From Psychrosphaera haliotis (GTDB lineage: Bacteria; Pseudomonadota; Gammaproteobacteria; Enterobacterales; Alteromonadaceae): a DNA stretch of 64,000 nt. Positions 1-8,330 of this stretch are shown piece by piece. The position numbers were made by a program, and so were the translations under genes. Position 1 is the stretch's first letter. Each line of letters begins with the position of its first letter. The stretch spans positions 310,001 through 374,000 of the forward strand of contig NZ_WOCD01000003.1 of the NCBI RefSeq assembly GCF_009728465.1, given 5' to 3'. Under the pieces are notes generated by a model. The model saw nothing but the letters and a program-made list of their open reading frames with translations. It made no database searches and was not told where the DNA came from.

Positions 1-201
1 CATGTTTCCTTGTAAACGCTGCATATGGCGTTCTTGGAAGACGTCACGGACTAAACCGTTGGCTTTACGAAGTCTAAATTTCCCTTCATCAATGGTCACT
101 ATGCCAGCTGCATCTTGACCTCTGTGTTGAAGGACAGTCAGTCCATCATAAATAATTTGATTAACCGGTTCTTTGCCAACTATTCCAACAATACCACACA
201 T
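1..201 (-). CDS. purF: Amidophosphoribosyltransferase, N-terminal part (cut by window edge)
   Basis: This enzyme makes 5-phosphoribosylamine from PRPP and glutamine, the first committed step of purine synthesis, in the cytoplasm. Only the first 67 codons are present. They read MCGIVGIVG, then QHRGQDAAG, which is the class II glutamine amidotransferase start with the catalytic Cys exposed after removal of Met1. The ATG at 201 is the family start. The cvpA stop lies 13 bp upstream, and cvpA-purF is a conserved pair, so they are probably co-transcribed. The rest of the gene lies outside the window. Confidence 0.95.
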   Translation of the reverse strand, partial: MCGIVGIVGKEPVNQIIYDGLTVLQHRGQDAAGIVTIDEGKFRLRKANGLVRDVFQERHMQRLQGNM

Positions 202-214
202 GATACGTTCTCCA

Positions 215-706
215 TCAAGGTTGTGTAGAGAGTAAACTTGAGTTTTCTTTTAACAATTCAAAAAACCATTCAACGATAAAGGCGAATTCAGGTATGAGAA
301 TTGAGTTTTGCCACCAAAGCGAGTCACTCGAGGGCGTCAGTGTATCTAAAAAGAGTAATGTAGCTGCAACGATAAGCGCACCTCTTAGGCCGCCAAATAT
401 CATTCCAAGCATTTTATCTGTGCCGGTTAAACCGGTAAATTGGACTATTTCAGAGAGTATATGATTAACCATCGCACCTAGAATAAGTGTGATAATAAAG
501 AGAATAGCAATGGCAGAGCCATTTCGAACCATTTCTTTTTCGATGCCGGTTAAGTAAGAAGCTAGATACGGGTAAAATTGGCTGGCCACAAAAAAGGCCC
601 CGACCCAAACAGCCAGAGACACTGACTCTTTCACGAAACCTCGCACCAAACTAACCAATGATGAGATCGCAATAATTGCAATAATTGCGTAATCAATCCA
701 TACCAT
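215..706 (-). CDS. cvpA: CvpA family membrane protein
   Basis: CvpA is an inner-membrane protein linked to colicin V production in E. coli and to envelope and bile-salt tolerance. Its molecular activity is not settled. The 163-residue product begins [11 protein letters not shown], closely matching E. coli CvpA, and shows four hydrophobic segments. Near the middle is [11 protein letters not shown], typical of the family. The frame stays open upstream to a GTG at 724, but homology places the start at the ATG at 706. It follows dedD and precedes purF, as in E. coli. Confidence 0.93.
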   Translation of the reverse strand: MVWIDYAIIAIIAISSLVSLVRGFVKESVSLAVWVGAFFVASQFYPYLASYLTGIEKEMVRNGSAIAILFIITLILGAMVNHILSEIVQFTGLTGTDKMLGMIFGGLRGALIVAATLLFLDTLTPSSDSLWWQNSILIPEFAFIVEWFFELLKENSSLLSTQP

Positions 707-771
707 AAAAAACAACTTTTCCACGGGTAATTTTCGGCGCGAAGTCTACCAGAACCAGTTTAGTCAGGCTA

Positions 772-1440
772 CTAATTTCTAGTATCAAAACGTGTAATCT
801 TACCGACTAAACCATTTATTTCTTTTATTTTAAGCTGGGTTTTCACAAGTATATCTTTGTCTTGTTCTGGCCCAACATACACTTTAGACAATACCCCAGC
901 TTGTGTTTTCACCGGCTTTGTATAAGTCTCAATACCTGCTTTACGAAGCGTTTCGCGCAGTGTCACCACATTTTCTTTATGTTTAAAACTTCCAAGTTGT
1001 AATATCCACATTGGTTTCTGAAAGTCGTCTTGTATTTTTGTCGTTATTTCTGCTTTAACGTCTTCGCTTTGGGTTTTAACTTCTGTTGATGCATTGCTAT
1101 CTGGGGCAATAATATTTGTTGCCGCAACATTGTTATCATCAGCTTCCGTTTCGTTTGCATTTTCATTCGCTATTGTAGTGCTGGCACTGTTATCAGAAAT
1201 AGTTTCATCTACAGCAATTTCGTCGCTGTCTGATGGAATGTTAGCAATGGCTTCTTCAACAAGATCAACCGGAAACTTACTTTCACTAGGTTCTTGTTCA
1301 AACGCAGGTTTAGCAGGTATTTTTTTAAAGTCCGCTTTAGTTGCTTCCTTTTTGCCATCTAACAAGTCAGGTAAAAATACGACCCCAGCAATAACTACTA
1401 TTAACATTCCCAATAGTCGTTGTTTTATCATGTCTGTCAC
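772..1440 (-). CDS. dedD: DedD-like SPOR-domain cell division protein
   Basis: The protein probably binds denuded septal peptidoglycan and helps constriction at the divider, as E. coli DedD does. It has one N-terminal membrane anchor (about residues 9-26, LLGMLIVVIAGVVFLPDLL), a low-complexity acidic periplasmic linker rich in Asn, Ala, Asp and Thr (about 30-140), and a C-terminal SPOR domain (about 142-220, beginning WILQLGSF). The likely start is the GTG at 1440: it overlaps the folC stop as GTGA and has AGAGGT four bases upstream. The ATG three codons later is too far from that site. It is translationally coupled to folC. Confidence 0.87.
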   Translation of the reverse strand: MTDMIKQRLLGMLIVVIAGVVFLPDLLDGKKEATKADFKKIPAKPAFEQEPSESKFPVDLVEEAIANIPSDSDEIAVDETISDNSASTTIANENANETEADDNNVAATNIIAPDSNASTEVKTQSEDVKAEITTKIQDDFQKPMWILQLGSFKHKENVVTLRETLRKAGIETYTKPVKTQAGVLSKVYVGPEQDKDILVKTQLKIKEINGLVGKITRFDTRN

Positions 1441-2738
1441 AGTGACCTCTTTTCTTTGTTATTATTCTTTAAAATATCACACACAGTGTAAAATGATCCG
1501 AACCCAAGTAAAAGCTCTTCCTCTTGTTGTTCGAGCTTAGCTTGAGCCCAAGCTGATCCTACGCTGGAATAGACTGAAACATTTTTTGCACCTAGATCTT
1601 CTAGCACGGCTTGAATTGATTCCGCTTTTGCGGCTCTCGGATTAGCCTCTAGCTCTCCAATATGCCAATGTGAAACGCTTTTTACCATAATCGCTAGCGT
1701 CTCTTTAATATCTTTATCCTTCATCATAGCGACAACCGCATGAATACCATTTATATGTTTAAAAGCATCATTGGAAGCTAAAGTATCGCTTAAATATGCT
1801 ATCGCATGCGGGTTGTGTGCAACGTCCACCATTTGTAGAGGTTTGCTACAAAGTATTTGCATACGCCCTGGCAACGAGAAGTTTTTGATTACTTTATTTA
1901 ATAGGCCTTCCGTTAACTCTATATTCAATTCGATTAGAGTTTGAATGGCAGTGGCTATATTTTGTCTCGGCACAAAGTTGGAATTTAACTGCTCAAATAC
2001 CACCTGTCCTGATTTAAACTGCCAAGTTTTTGGGCACTCTAGCACTGAAGAGAAAGTGAAATCACGGCCACTCCACAAAGTCGTCTTGACCTTTAGGTTT
2101 GCAGCTTGTTGTTCAATGGTCAATGGTGGACTTTGCTCACCTATGATTGCGGTATTATTGGCTTTAAATATCCCGGCCTTTTCAAACGCTATTTTCTCTA
2201 ATGTATTTCCCAGCCAATCAATGTGGTCAAGCCCGATACTTGTAATAACAGATATATCTTGTTGTAGAATATTCGTTGAGTCTAAACGGCCACCTAAACC
2301 AACCTCTACCAGAACAAAATCTAATTTATGCTGTTGAAACAATTTAAACGCGGCAAGGGTAGAAAACTCAAAGTAAGTTAACGACGTATTACCTTTGTGC
2401 TGCTCTACAAAGTCAAAAGCGCTAATGTGGTCAGAATCTGCTAATAACTCGCCGTTTACGCGCACTCTTTCATTATATGTAAACAAATGGGGGGAGCTGA
2501 ACACACCAACTGAATAACCTAGTTCAATTAAGGCTAGTTCTATAAAGCGTATGGTCGTTCCTTTGCCGTTCGTACCAGCAACTAACACCGTCTTACCTGC
2601 ATTGAGGTGGTTAAGCTTTGCTTTATCGGCAACGGATTGAATTCGAGATAACCCTAATTCTATTTCTGTAGGGTGTTGTTGCTCTAAATAAAAAAGCCAG
2701 TCATTAAGAGACTGGCTTTGAAAGATTTCATTACTCAT
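1437..2738 (-). CDS. folC: Bifunctional folylpolyglutamate synthase / dihydrofolate synthase
   Basis: FolC joins glutamate to dihydropteroate and then adds further glutamates to folates, using ATP. The 433-residue length is usual. The P-loop reads GTNGKGTT (about residues 55-62), followed by YNERVRVNGE and the Mur-ligase-like central segment GLGGRLDSTN, with IGLDHIDWLG after it. VDVAHNPHA in the C-terminal domain is the expected signature. The ATG follows the accD stop directly as TAAATG, so it is coupled to accD. The accD-folC-dedD-cvpA order is conserved in gammaproteobacteria. Confidence 0.96.
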   Translation of the reverse strand: MSNEIFQSQSLNDWLFYLEQQHPTEIELGLSRIQSVADKAKLNHLNAGKTVLVAGTNGKGTTIRFIELALIELGYSVGVFSSPHLFTYNERVRVNGELLADSDHISAFDFVEQHKGNTSLTYFEFSTLAAFKLFQQHKLDFVLVEVGLGGRLDSTNILQQDISVITSIGLDHIDWLGNTLEKIAFEKAGIFKANNTAIIGEQSPPLTIEQQAANLKVKTTLWSGRDFTFSSVLECPKTWQFKSGQVVFEQLNSNFVPRQNIATAIQTLIELNIELTEGLLNKVIKNFSLPGRMQILCSKPLQMVDVAHNPHAIAYLSDTLASNDAFKHINGIHAVVAMMKDKDIKETLAIMVKSVSHWHIGELEANPRAAKAESIQAVLEDLGAKNVSVYSSVGSAWAQAKLEQQEEELLLGFGSFYTVCDILKNNNKEKRSL

Positions 2739-3611
2739 TTAAGCGGTTCTGTGTTCTTTTTCCAGTGACGGTAGTTTACACATTTTTGCGAACAATCGTG
2801 CAACTGTATTTCGCATTTCTCTGCGATCTACAATCATGTCTATTGCACCATGCTCTAGTAAAAATTCACTTCTTTGGAAACCTTCTGGAAGTTTCTCTCT
2901 TACTGTTTGCTCTATAACTCGAGGGCCAGCAAACCCGATCAACGCTTTAGGCTCACCAATATTTACGTCACCGAGCATTGCTAAACTTGCCGAAACACCG
3001 CCCATTGTTGGGTCTGTTAATACTGAGATAAATGGTAAACCTTTTTCACTCAATTTAGCCAACGCAGCACTTGTTTTTGCCATTTGCATTAATGAGAACA
3101 AGGCTTCTTGCATTCTAGCGCCACCAGACGCAGAAAAACAAACTAGTGGAATATTTTCATTTATACAAACATTTACCGCTTGCACAAACTTCTCTCCAAC
3201 CACCGTCGCCATTGAACCACCCATATAGGCAAATTCAAATGATGCCGCAACACAAGGAACGCCTTTTACTCGCCCCTTAAGGACAATCATTGCGTCTTTT
3301 TCTTTAGTTTGCTTTTGCGCGGCTGAAATTCGGTCTTTATACTTTTTTGTATCTCTAAATGATAGAACGTCTTGAGGCTCAAGGTCTGCCGCTATTTCGG
3401 TTTTTTCACCCGCGTCTAAAAACAGCTCTAAACGTTTACGACCAGTTAAGCGCATATGATGATCACATTTAGGGCAAACGCCCTGCTCTTTTTCTAAGTC
3501 GTTTTTATATAGAATAGCGTCACAGCTAGTGCACTTAGTCCAAACACCCTCAGGGATGTTTCGCTTTGTAGAGGTATTTGTCTTTGGTAGAATTTTTTCT
3601 ATCCAGCTCAT
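2739..3611 (-). CDS. accD: Acetyl-CoA carboxylase carboxyltransferase subunit beta
   Basis: AccD pairs with AccA to form the carboxyltransferase that moves CO2 from biotinyl-BCCP to acetyl-CoA, giving malonyl-CoA for fatty acid synthesis. The N-terminal zinc finger is complete: CTSCDAILY and, about 20 residues on, CPKCDHHM. The crotonase-like core has [10 protein letters not shown] and [10 protein letters not shown], which build the oxyanion and CoA sites. At 290 residues it is near the usual length. It leads the coupled accD-folC-dedD run and sits 149 bp after truA. Confidence 0.97.
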   Translation of the reverse strand: MSWIEKILPKTNTSTKRNIPEGVWTKCTSCDAILYKNDLEKEQGVCPKCDHHMRLTGRKRLELFLDAGEKTEIAADLEPQDVLSFRDTKKYKDRISAAQKQTKEKDAMIVLKGRVKGVPCVAASFEFAYMGGSMATVVGEKFVQAVNVCINENIPLVCFSASGGARMQEALFSLMQMAKTSAALAKLSEKGLPFISVLTDPTMGGVSASLAMLGDVNIGEPKALIGFAGPRVIEQTVREKLPEGFQRSEFLLEHGAIDMIVDRREMRNTVARLFAKMCKLPSLEKEHRTA

Positions 3612-3760
3612 TTCATTACTGCCCTATAAAAATTGTCCGCAATATTCTTCTTAATGAAAAATCTGGGGCTATTAAAACACAACCTTTATATAAAAACTCG
3701 CTTAAACTGGTCTTATTTGTTTGTAAATAGAATAAAAAACAAACAAAACCAACTCGATAT
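3612..3760. other. truA-accD intergenic region
   Basis: These 149 bp hold no open frame of note. The stretch is AT-rich. Read on the minus strand it contains TTTGTTTG and, 16 bases later, CAAACAAA. That is a weak stem that could slow or end truA transcripts. The accD promoter presumably lies here, but no clear -35/-10 pair can be named with confidence. Confidence 0.4.
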
Positions 3761-4540
3761 TTAAAGAAAAAGAGGCCCTAGCTTAGATGTTGGTAGGTTA
3801 AATTCTTCTGGGTAATCAACATCGATTAAATATAGGCCATTTGGTTTAGCTGTTTCTGCCGCTTGTGTTCTGTCTTTTTTAGCCAAAACCTCCGCCATCC
3901 ACTCTACTGGTTTGTCGCCCTTGCCAACAGCAATTAGACTACCCGCAATATTTCTAACCATATGATGAACAAACGCATTCGCTTTTATGTCTATAACAAT
4001 ATAACTGCCTTTACGAGTGACATTTACAAAGTGAACAAATCGATTTGGGGAATTTGATTGGCACTGTGCTGCACGAAACGAAGAGAAGTCATTTTCGCCC
4101 AACAGACACTGTGCCGCTTGTTGCATATCGTCTGCATTAAGTGGCATGTGATAGTGGCTCAACCCTTTATTTAAAATACCAGGTCTTAGCTTTTCATTAT
4201 AAATAACATATTTGTAACGTCTAGCCGTTGCAGAAAAACGCGCATGAAAGTCATCAGGTACTTCTTTCATCCATGTAACCGCGATTGCGTCAGGTAGGTT
4301 AGCATTGATGCCCATGGTCCAGCCGCGTTCTCCACGAACAGACTCAGTGTCAAAATGAACAACCTGACCAGTGCCATGAACACCGGCATCAGTTCGACCA
4401 GCGCAAAATACATCAACTTTATGATTGGCAACTTGTGTTAACGCAGCTTCAAGGCACTCTTGAACAGTGGCTACATCTCTTTGTCTCTGCCAGCCAAAAA
4501 ATTGTGCCCCATCGTACTCTATACCTAACGCTATTCGCAT
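3761..4540 (-). CDS. truA: tRNA pseudouridine(38-40) synthase
   Basis: TruA isomerises uridines 38-40 in the anticodon arm of many tRNAs. The protein opens with [20 protein letters not shown]. The catalytic Asp lies in [18 protein letters not shown] (about residues 47-64). [14 protein letters not shown] near the C-terminus is the second family signature. The 259-residue length is normal. AGGG eight bases before the ATG serves as ribosome binding site. It follows fimV after a strong terminator, so it probably has its own promoter. Confidence 0.96.
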   Translation of the reverse strand: MRIALGIEYDGAQFFGWQRQRDVATVQECLEAALTQVANHKVDVFCAGRTDAGVHGTGQVVHFDTESVRGERGWTMGINANLPDAIAVTWMKEVPDDFHARFSATARRYKYVIYNEKLRPGILNKGLSHYHMPLNADDMQQAAQCLLGENDFSSFRAAQCQSNSPNRFVHFVNVTRKGSYIVIDIKANAFVHHMVRNIAGSLIAVGKGDKPVEWMAEVLAKKDRTQAAETAKPNGLYLIDVDYPEEFNLPTSKLGPLFL

Positions 4541-4551
4541 ATTTGTTGCCC

Positions 4552-4589
4552 TAAAAATAAAAAACGCAGAATTATAAAAAATCTGCGTT
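4552..4589 (-). terminator. Rho-independent terminator after fimV
   Basis: On the minus strand AACGCAGA pairs with TCTGCGTT (8 bp, loop of 11). A T-rich tail (TTTTTTATTTTT) follows. It lies just beyond the fimV stop and before truA. Confidence 0.85.
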
Positions 4590-4616
4590 GATTATACTAT
4601 GAATTGTTATTTGGTT

Positions 4617-7154
4617 TTAATCATTTAATTCATCGAGTAATGACTGAGCCTGCTCTTTTGCTTCAGGATTATCGCTTTTCGCTATCTTATCTAATATTAA
4701 TTTAGCGTTTTCTACGTCGTCCATCTCAATATATGTTTTAGCTAAGTCCAGTTGCGACGCCATGCCACCAGCTTCTTTATCAACATCCACCGAGCCTCGA
4801 CTAGATGACAGCTCGTCAAAGTCATCTAAGCCAACATCAATATCAAGATCATCCGGCAAGTCATCGTCATCACCGTCGTCAAGATCATCCATTAAGTTAT
4901 CAACACTTAAGAAGTCTTCGTTAAGCTCTGACAGTAGCTCTTCGTCTAACTCGGCATCTTCTGATATCACATCATCATTTTCTAATAATGTGCTTTCCGC
5001 TGATTCGATATTTTGTGACTCACTGTCTACGTCACTTTCAAAGTTTTCATCTGATAACTCAGCTAACAATTGGTCAAAGTCGGCTTGCTCTAATTCGTCT
5101 ATTTCAAACGCTTGATCTGACTCAATGTTTTCATCTTGCTCTTTATCTTTATTATCTAAATCATCTGACTCATCTTCTACCGACTCACCAATAACCGTGT
5201 CACCATCTGCTAAAAGACTATTAATGTCACTTTCATCAAAACTCGCATTAATTAAATCATCGTCTAACAAGTCTTGAGCTAATTGATCTTCATCAGCCAA
5301 TAAGTTTGCAATATCGTCTTCACCAAAATCACTTGGATCTAAGTCTACACCTTCGGCTAAATCGTCACCAAGCTCATCAATACTGACATCATCCAAAGAC
5401 TCTTCAGTTTCTTCAGTTTCTTCAGTTTCTTCAGTTTCTTCAGTTTCTTCAGTTTCTTCAGTTTCTTCAGTTTCTTCAAATAAGTCTATGCTGTCATTGT
5501 TTAACAACTCGTCATCAATAACATCGTTTAATTGTGGTATTTCATTATCTTCGGCTTCAAGCTCTTCTTCTGCTGCTTCGTCATCCATTTCCAATTCAGG
5601 ATATTCATCCAGCTCGGTGCTAGGCTCAACGTCTGCGATAGGATGGTCTTCTTCTGACTCATCCGCAGCTAAATCCACTTCTTCATGTGAAGTATCTTCC
5701 AAAAACTCATGTTCAGGATCAGCCTCTGGTTCAGCTTCCACTTCTGGTTCAGCTTCAACTTCTGGCTCAGCGTCAACTTCTGGTTCAGCTTCCACTTCTG
5801 GCTCAGCTTCCACCTCTGGTTCAGCTTCCACTTCTGGTTCAGCTTCCACTTCTGGCTCAGCGCCAATTTCTGGTTCAGCTGCGTCATCAATTAAAGAGTC
5901 TATATCGAAGTCGTCATCGTCTTCAGTCTCTAATTCTACTTCTGGCTCAGCTTCCACTTCTGGCTCAGCTTCCACTTCTGCTTTTGCTTCAACTTCTGGT
6001 TCTGCTTCAACTTCTGGCTCAGCGTCAACTTCTGGTTCAGCTTCCACTTCTGGCTCAGCTTCAACTTCTGACTCAGCTTCCACTTCTGGCTCAGCTTCCA
6101 CCTCTGGTTCAGCTTCCACCTCTGGTTCAGCTTCCACTTCTGGCTCAGCTGCGTCATCAATTAACGAATCTATATCGAAGTCATCGTCGTCTTCAGGTTT
6201 TGCTTCTACTTCCGGCTCAGATTCTATTTCTGGTTCAACTTCAGCTTCTGGCTCAGCTGCGTCATCAATTAACGAATCTATATCGAAGTCATCGTCGTCT
6301 TCAGGTTCTGCTTTTGCTTCTGAATCATCAGCGCCATCAATAAGAGCATCAATATCAAAATCGTCGTCATCTAACTCAACACTATCCGCGGATGAAGCAT
6401 CTGAAACTCCATCAATCAATGAGTCAATGTCAAAGTCATCGTCTTCTAATTCTATTTCTTCTTCGGCAGAGTCTTCTTGCTCCGCAGGTTCTTCAGCCTT
6501 TGGCGTTTCATCGATTAGCGAATCAATGTCAAAGTCATCATCGTCAGCAGCATCCGTTTGCTCATCAATTTCTTCCGTTGATCCCGCTTCGTCAATTAAC
6601 GAGTCAATATCAAAGTCATCGTCGTCTAGGCCAAGCTCGTCATCTAAATCATTAACACCAGTATCCATATCATCATCTGGCGGCGCGGTTTCATCCGTAT
6701 CATCTGCCGGAAGGCTTTCATTAATTTCAGCCACAATATCGTCAGCATCTAATTCACTGGTTAAATCGTCACCAATATCATCTACTGCTGGTTCATCATC
6801 CATATCTAGCAGAGCATCTATATCATCCGCTTGAACGATTGCTTGGTCATCGTCATCCGCTAAATCAATCTCTTCCAATTCTGAACCATCATCTAAAAGC
6901 TGATCATCGGCTATAGAGTCATCAAAAGCGGAATCATCTGAGAGTAACTCATCGTCGTCTAATGGCAGATCATCCAACGAGTCATCATCTAATGGAACGT
7001 CATCTAGTAGGTCGTCTTCCATATCTAGAGAGTCTAAATCATCATCCAATCCAGATAAGTCATCACTAAATGGGTCTAGTGAATCTAAACTGTCATCAAC
7101 ATCTAAGTCTGCACTAACATCCATTGCTTCAGAATGGTTAAAATTTGAATCCAT
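4617..7154 (-). CDS. fimV: FimV acidic repeat region and C-terminal domain (3' fragment)
   Basis: This 845-codon frame is the cytoplasmic half of FimV. It is extraordinarily acidic. It carries about eight copies of a DDDDFDIDSLID-like module, separated by variable spacers rich in PEVEAE hexapeptides, and one run of EET tripeptides. The last ~55 residues (MASQLDLAKTYIEMDDVENA, then AKLILDKIAKS and a final SLLDELND) match the conserved FimV C-terminal domain. The ATG at 7154 is an internal Met, not a real start: the open frame continues upstream (KKSSPTADPLTDPLNSPLAAP) and joins the membrane helix of the preceding fragment after a 1-bp correction. Confidence 0.8.
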   Translation of the reverse strand: MDSNFNHSEAMDVSADLDVDDSLDSLDPFSDDLSGLDDDLDSLDMEDDLLDDVPLDDDSLDDLPLDDDELLSDDSAFDDSIADDQLLDDGSELEEIDLADDDDQAIVQADDIDALLDMDDEPAVDDIGDDLTSELDADDIVAEINESLPADDTDETAPPDDDMDTGVNDLDDELGLDDDDFDIDSLIDEAGSTEEIDEQTDAADDDDFDIDSLIDETPKAEEPAEQEDSAEEEIELEDDDFDIDSLIDGVSDASSADSVELDDDDFDIDALIDGADDSEAKAEPEDDDDFDIDSLIDDAAEPEAEVEPEIESEPEVEAKPEDDDDFDIDSLIDDAAEPEVEAEPEVEAEPEVEAEPEVEAESEVEAEPEVEAEPEVDAEPEVEAEPEVEAKAEVEAEPEVEAEPEVELETEDDDDFDIDSLIDDAAEPEIGAEPEVEAEPEVEAEPEVEAEPEVEAEPEVDAEPEVEAEPEVEAEPEADPEHEFLEDTSHEEVDLAADESEEDHPIADVEPSTELDEYPELEMDDEAAEEELEAEDNEIPQLNDVIDDELLNNDSIDLFEETEETEETEETEETEETEETEETEESLDDVSIDELGDDLAEGVDLDPSDFGEDDIANLLADEDQLAQDLLDDDLINASFDESDINSLLADGDTVIGESVEDESDDLDNKDKEQDENIESDQAFEIDELEQADFDQLLAELSDENFESDVDSESQNIESAESTLLENDDVISEDAELDEELLSELNEDFLSVDNLMDDLDDGDDDDLPDDLDIDVGLDDFDELSSSRGSVDVDKEAGGMASQLDLAKTYIEMDDVENAKLILDKIAKSDNPEAKEQAQSLLDELND
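5401..5478 (-). repeat. 9-bp tandem repeat in fimV (Glu-Glu-Thr run)
   Basis: About 8.5 near-perfect copies of a 9-bp unit (TTCTTCAGT on the plus strand) encode consecutive EET tripeptides on the coding strand. The unit is a multiple of three, so copy-number change keeps frame. Confidence 0.9.
5722..6160 (-). repeat. 18-bp imperfect repeats in fimV (PEVEAE blocks)
   Basis: Two long blocks (about 5722-5880 and 5937-6150) are built from an 18-bp unit close to GCTTCCACTTCTGGTTCA. It encodes the hexapeptide PEVEAE. Between them and further upstream the DFDIDSLIDDAAEPE module recurs. The blocks resemble each other at the DNA level, which points to recent duplication. Confidence 0.85.
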
Positions 7155-7186
7155 TGGAGCAGCTAAAGGAGAGTTTAAAGGATCTG

Positions 7187-7441
7187 TTAACGGATCCGCG
7201 GTTGGAGAGCTTTTCTTTTAAGAAATAAAGCAAGAGCCACTAATAAAGATATTGAAAGCAGAGAAGATAAAACGATAATGCCAATGGTTGAGGATAAGAA
7301 CTCGCTAATTTGATCTGTTATGCCCTTGTCTTCCGCCTGCGCTTTTGTGATCGCCAACTCTTCTTGTTGCTGAATCAGCAATTCTTCTAACTTTGATAGG
7401 ATTTGTTGTGTTTCATTTCTAAGCTGGCTTTCATTACCCAA
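7187..7441 (-). CDS. fimV: FimV membrane-helix fragment
   Basis: This 84-codon frame continues the FimV coiled coil (ESQLRNETQQILSKLEELL) and then encodes one membrane helix (about residues 51-69, IGIIVLSSLLSISLLVALALF) with a basic LKRK after it. That is the single transmembrane segment of FimV. The apparent start (TTG) is only where the frame opens. Upstream in the same frame it reads KLTNVEQSLG, again coiled coil. It ends early at a TAA beyond the A4 run at 7211-7214, where one more A would join it to the acidic region. Confidence 0.75.
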   Translation of the reverse strand: MGNESQLRNETQQILSKLEELLIQQQEELAITKAQAEDKGITDQISEFLSSTIGIIVLSSLLSISLLVALALFLKRKALQPRIR

Positions 7442-7585
7442 TGATTGCTCAACATTGGTAAGTTTTCTGACAACGCCGACAACTTATCTTTGCAATGCTA
7501 TATTTTCTTGCTGTAAAGACTGGTTTGGTTTTGGCACTATCAAGTTGGGTTTGTATATTCTCAAAAGCCTTAAGTTGCTTTTGCT

Positions 7586-8083
7586 CTACCTTTTCAATTT
7601 TCTCAGATATTTCTTTTTCGCGTTAGTAACATCAACTTGTTTAGCGGCTTCAATTGGAGCTAACGCTACGTCAATTGATTGTTTATTTGCTTTGCCACTT
7701 AATATACCTTTCCACAATTCATCATCTGCGTCTGCGCGCTCTTTTGCATAAAGAGGCTCTACTGACATTACTTCTTTATGGCTAGGGATCTTTAATATTG
7801 TGCCATTTTTTAAACCGTTCAAATTATTGTAATCAAATGACGAAGGGTTTTTCTTGAGAATAGCTACCATTACCTGATAAACAGACACATTATTACGGTG
7901 TCTGAATTTATTACCCAGTTTCCACATTGTATCTCGGCTAGTGATTGGGCCGTAAGTTTCTCCCATTTCGCCATAGTCGACCCCTTTAGGGCCTTTTAAT
8001 TTGTTATCTGCATAAATAGAGGTTGCCGTTGAGAACGACATTATGATTATAAACAAAGCAAATAATTTTAAGCTTGAGCGCAT
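7586..8083 (-). CDS. fimV: FimV N-terminal, periplasmic LysM-like fragment
   Basis: The fragment has a signal peptide (about residues 1-25, hydrophobic core LFALFIIIMSFSTATSIYA). The FimV N-terminal signature follows: YGPITSRDTMWKLGNKFR, VYQVMVAILKKNPSSF and GTILKIPS. This LysM-like region is thought to touch peptidoglycan. The true gene start is the ATG at 8083. The frame ends at 7586 only because of a 1-bp shift at 7614-7618; the -1 frame continues as a glutamate- and lysine-rich coiled coil. Confidence 0.82.
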   Translation of the reverse strand: MRSSLKLFALFIIIMSFSTATSIYADNKLKGPKGVDYGEMGETYGPITSRDTMWKLGNKFRHRNNVSVYQVMVAILKKNPSSFDYNNLNGLKNGTILKIPSHKEVMSVEPLYAKERADADDELWKGILSGKANKQSIDVALAPIEAAKQVDVTNAKKKYLRKLKR

Positions 8084-8282
8084 TGATAATTTCCAGATTC
8101 AATATAGTTCCGCCAAATGCGGTAAAAGTTTGTTGATGCAGTTGTTTTTAAGAAAATGTATTGGTTAAAACCACATTAAAATACCTGCATTCAACTTTAA
8201 TTATTTAAACACTTTAAAAAAGTAAAGCAAAGCTTGTACCACTTAATTCTGTCAAGTTTATGTCTCTTTATTAAATTTAGAC

Positions 8283-8312
8283 CAAAAAAAAGCCCCGATA
8301 CAACCGAGGCTT
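8283..8312 (-). terminator. Rho-independent terminator after asd
   Basis: Minus-strand AAGCCTCG pairs with CGGGGCTT (8 bp, one T-G pair), followed by a run of eight T. It lies 20 bp beyond the asd stop. The rest of the 8084-8330 gap is AT-rich, with no gene seen, and must hold the fimV promoter. Confidence 0.88.
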
Positions 8313-8330
8313 AGGAAACTATCGATTTAA

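Larger units (their letters stand above)
4617..8083 (-). pseudogene. fimV: fimV, polar hub/pilus assembly protein gene broken by five 1-bp shifts
   Basis: FimV/HubP organises the cell pole and supports type IV pilus and twitching functions. The whole layout is present over about 1155 codons: signal peptide and LysM-like region, coiled coil, one membrane helix, a very long acidic cytoplasmic region and the conserved C-terminal TPR-like motif. The frame is lost five times within 400 bp, each at a short A/T run: 7614-7618 (needs +1), 7529-7532 (one base too many), 7489-7491 (one too many), 7463-7466 (needs +1), 7211-7214 (needs +1). Correcting these gives a continuous coiled coil and helix. So many clustered indels beside 2.5 kb of intact repeat-rich frame suggest sequence errors; true decay is the alternative. 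Gene order truA-fimV-asd supports the identity. Confidence 0.85.

Noticed and set aside
5488..6834. 448-codon Ser-rich plus-strand open frame
   Set aside because: It is the antisense of the fimV acidic repeats. Ser, Ala and Gly codons mirror the Asp/Glu-rich code; there is no ribosome site and no family resemblance.
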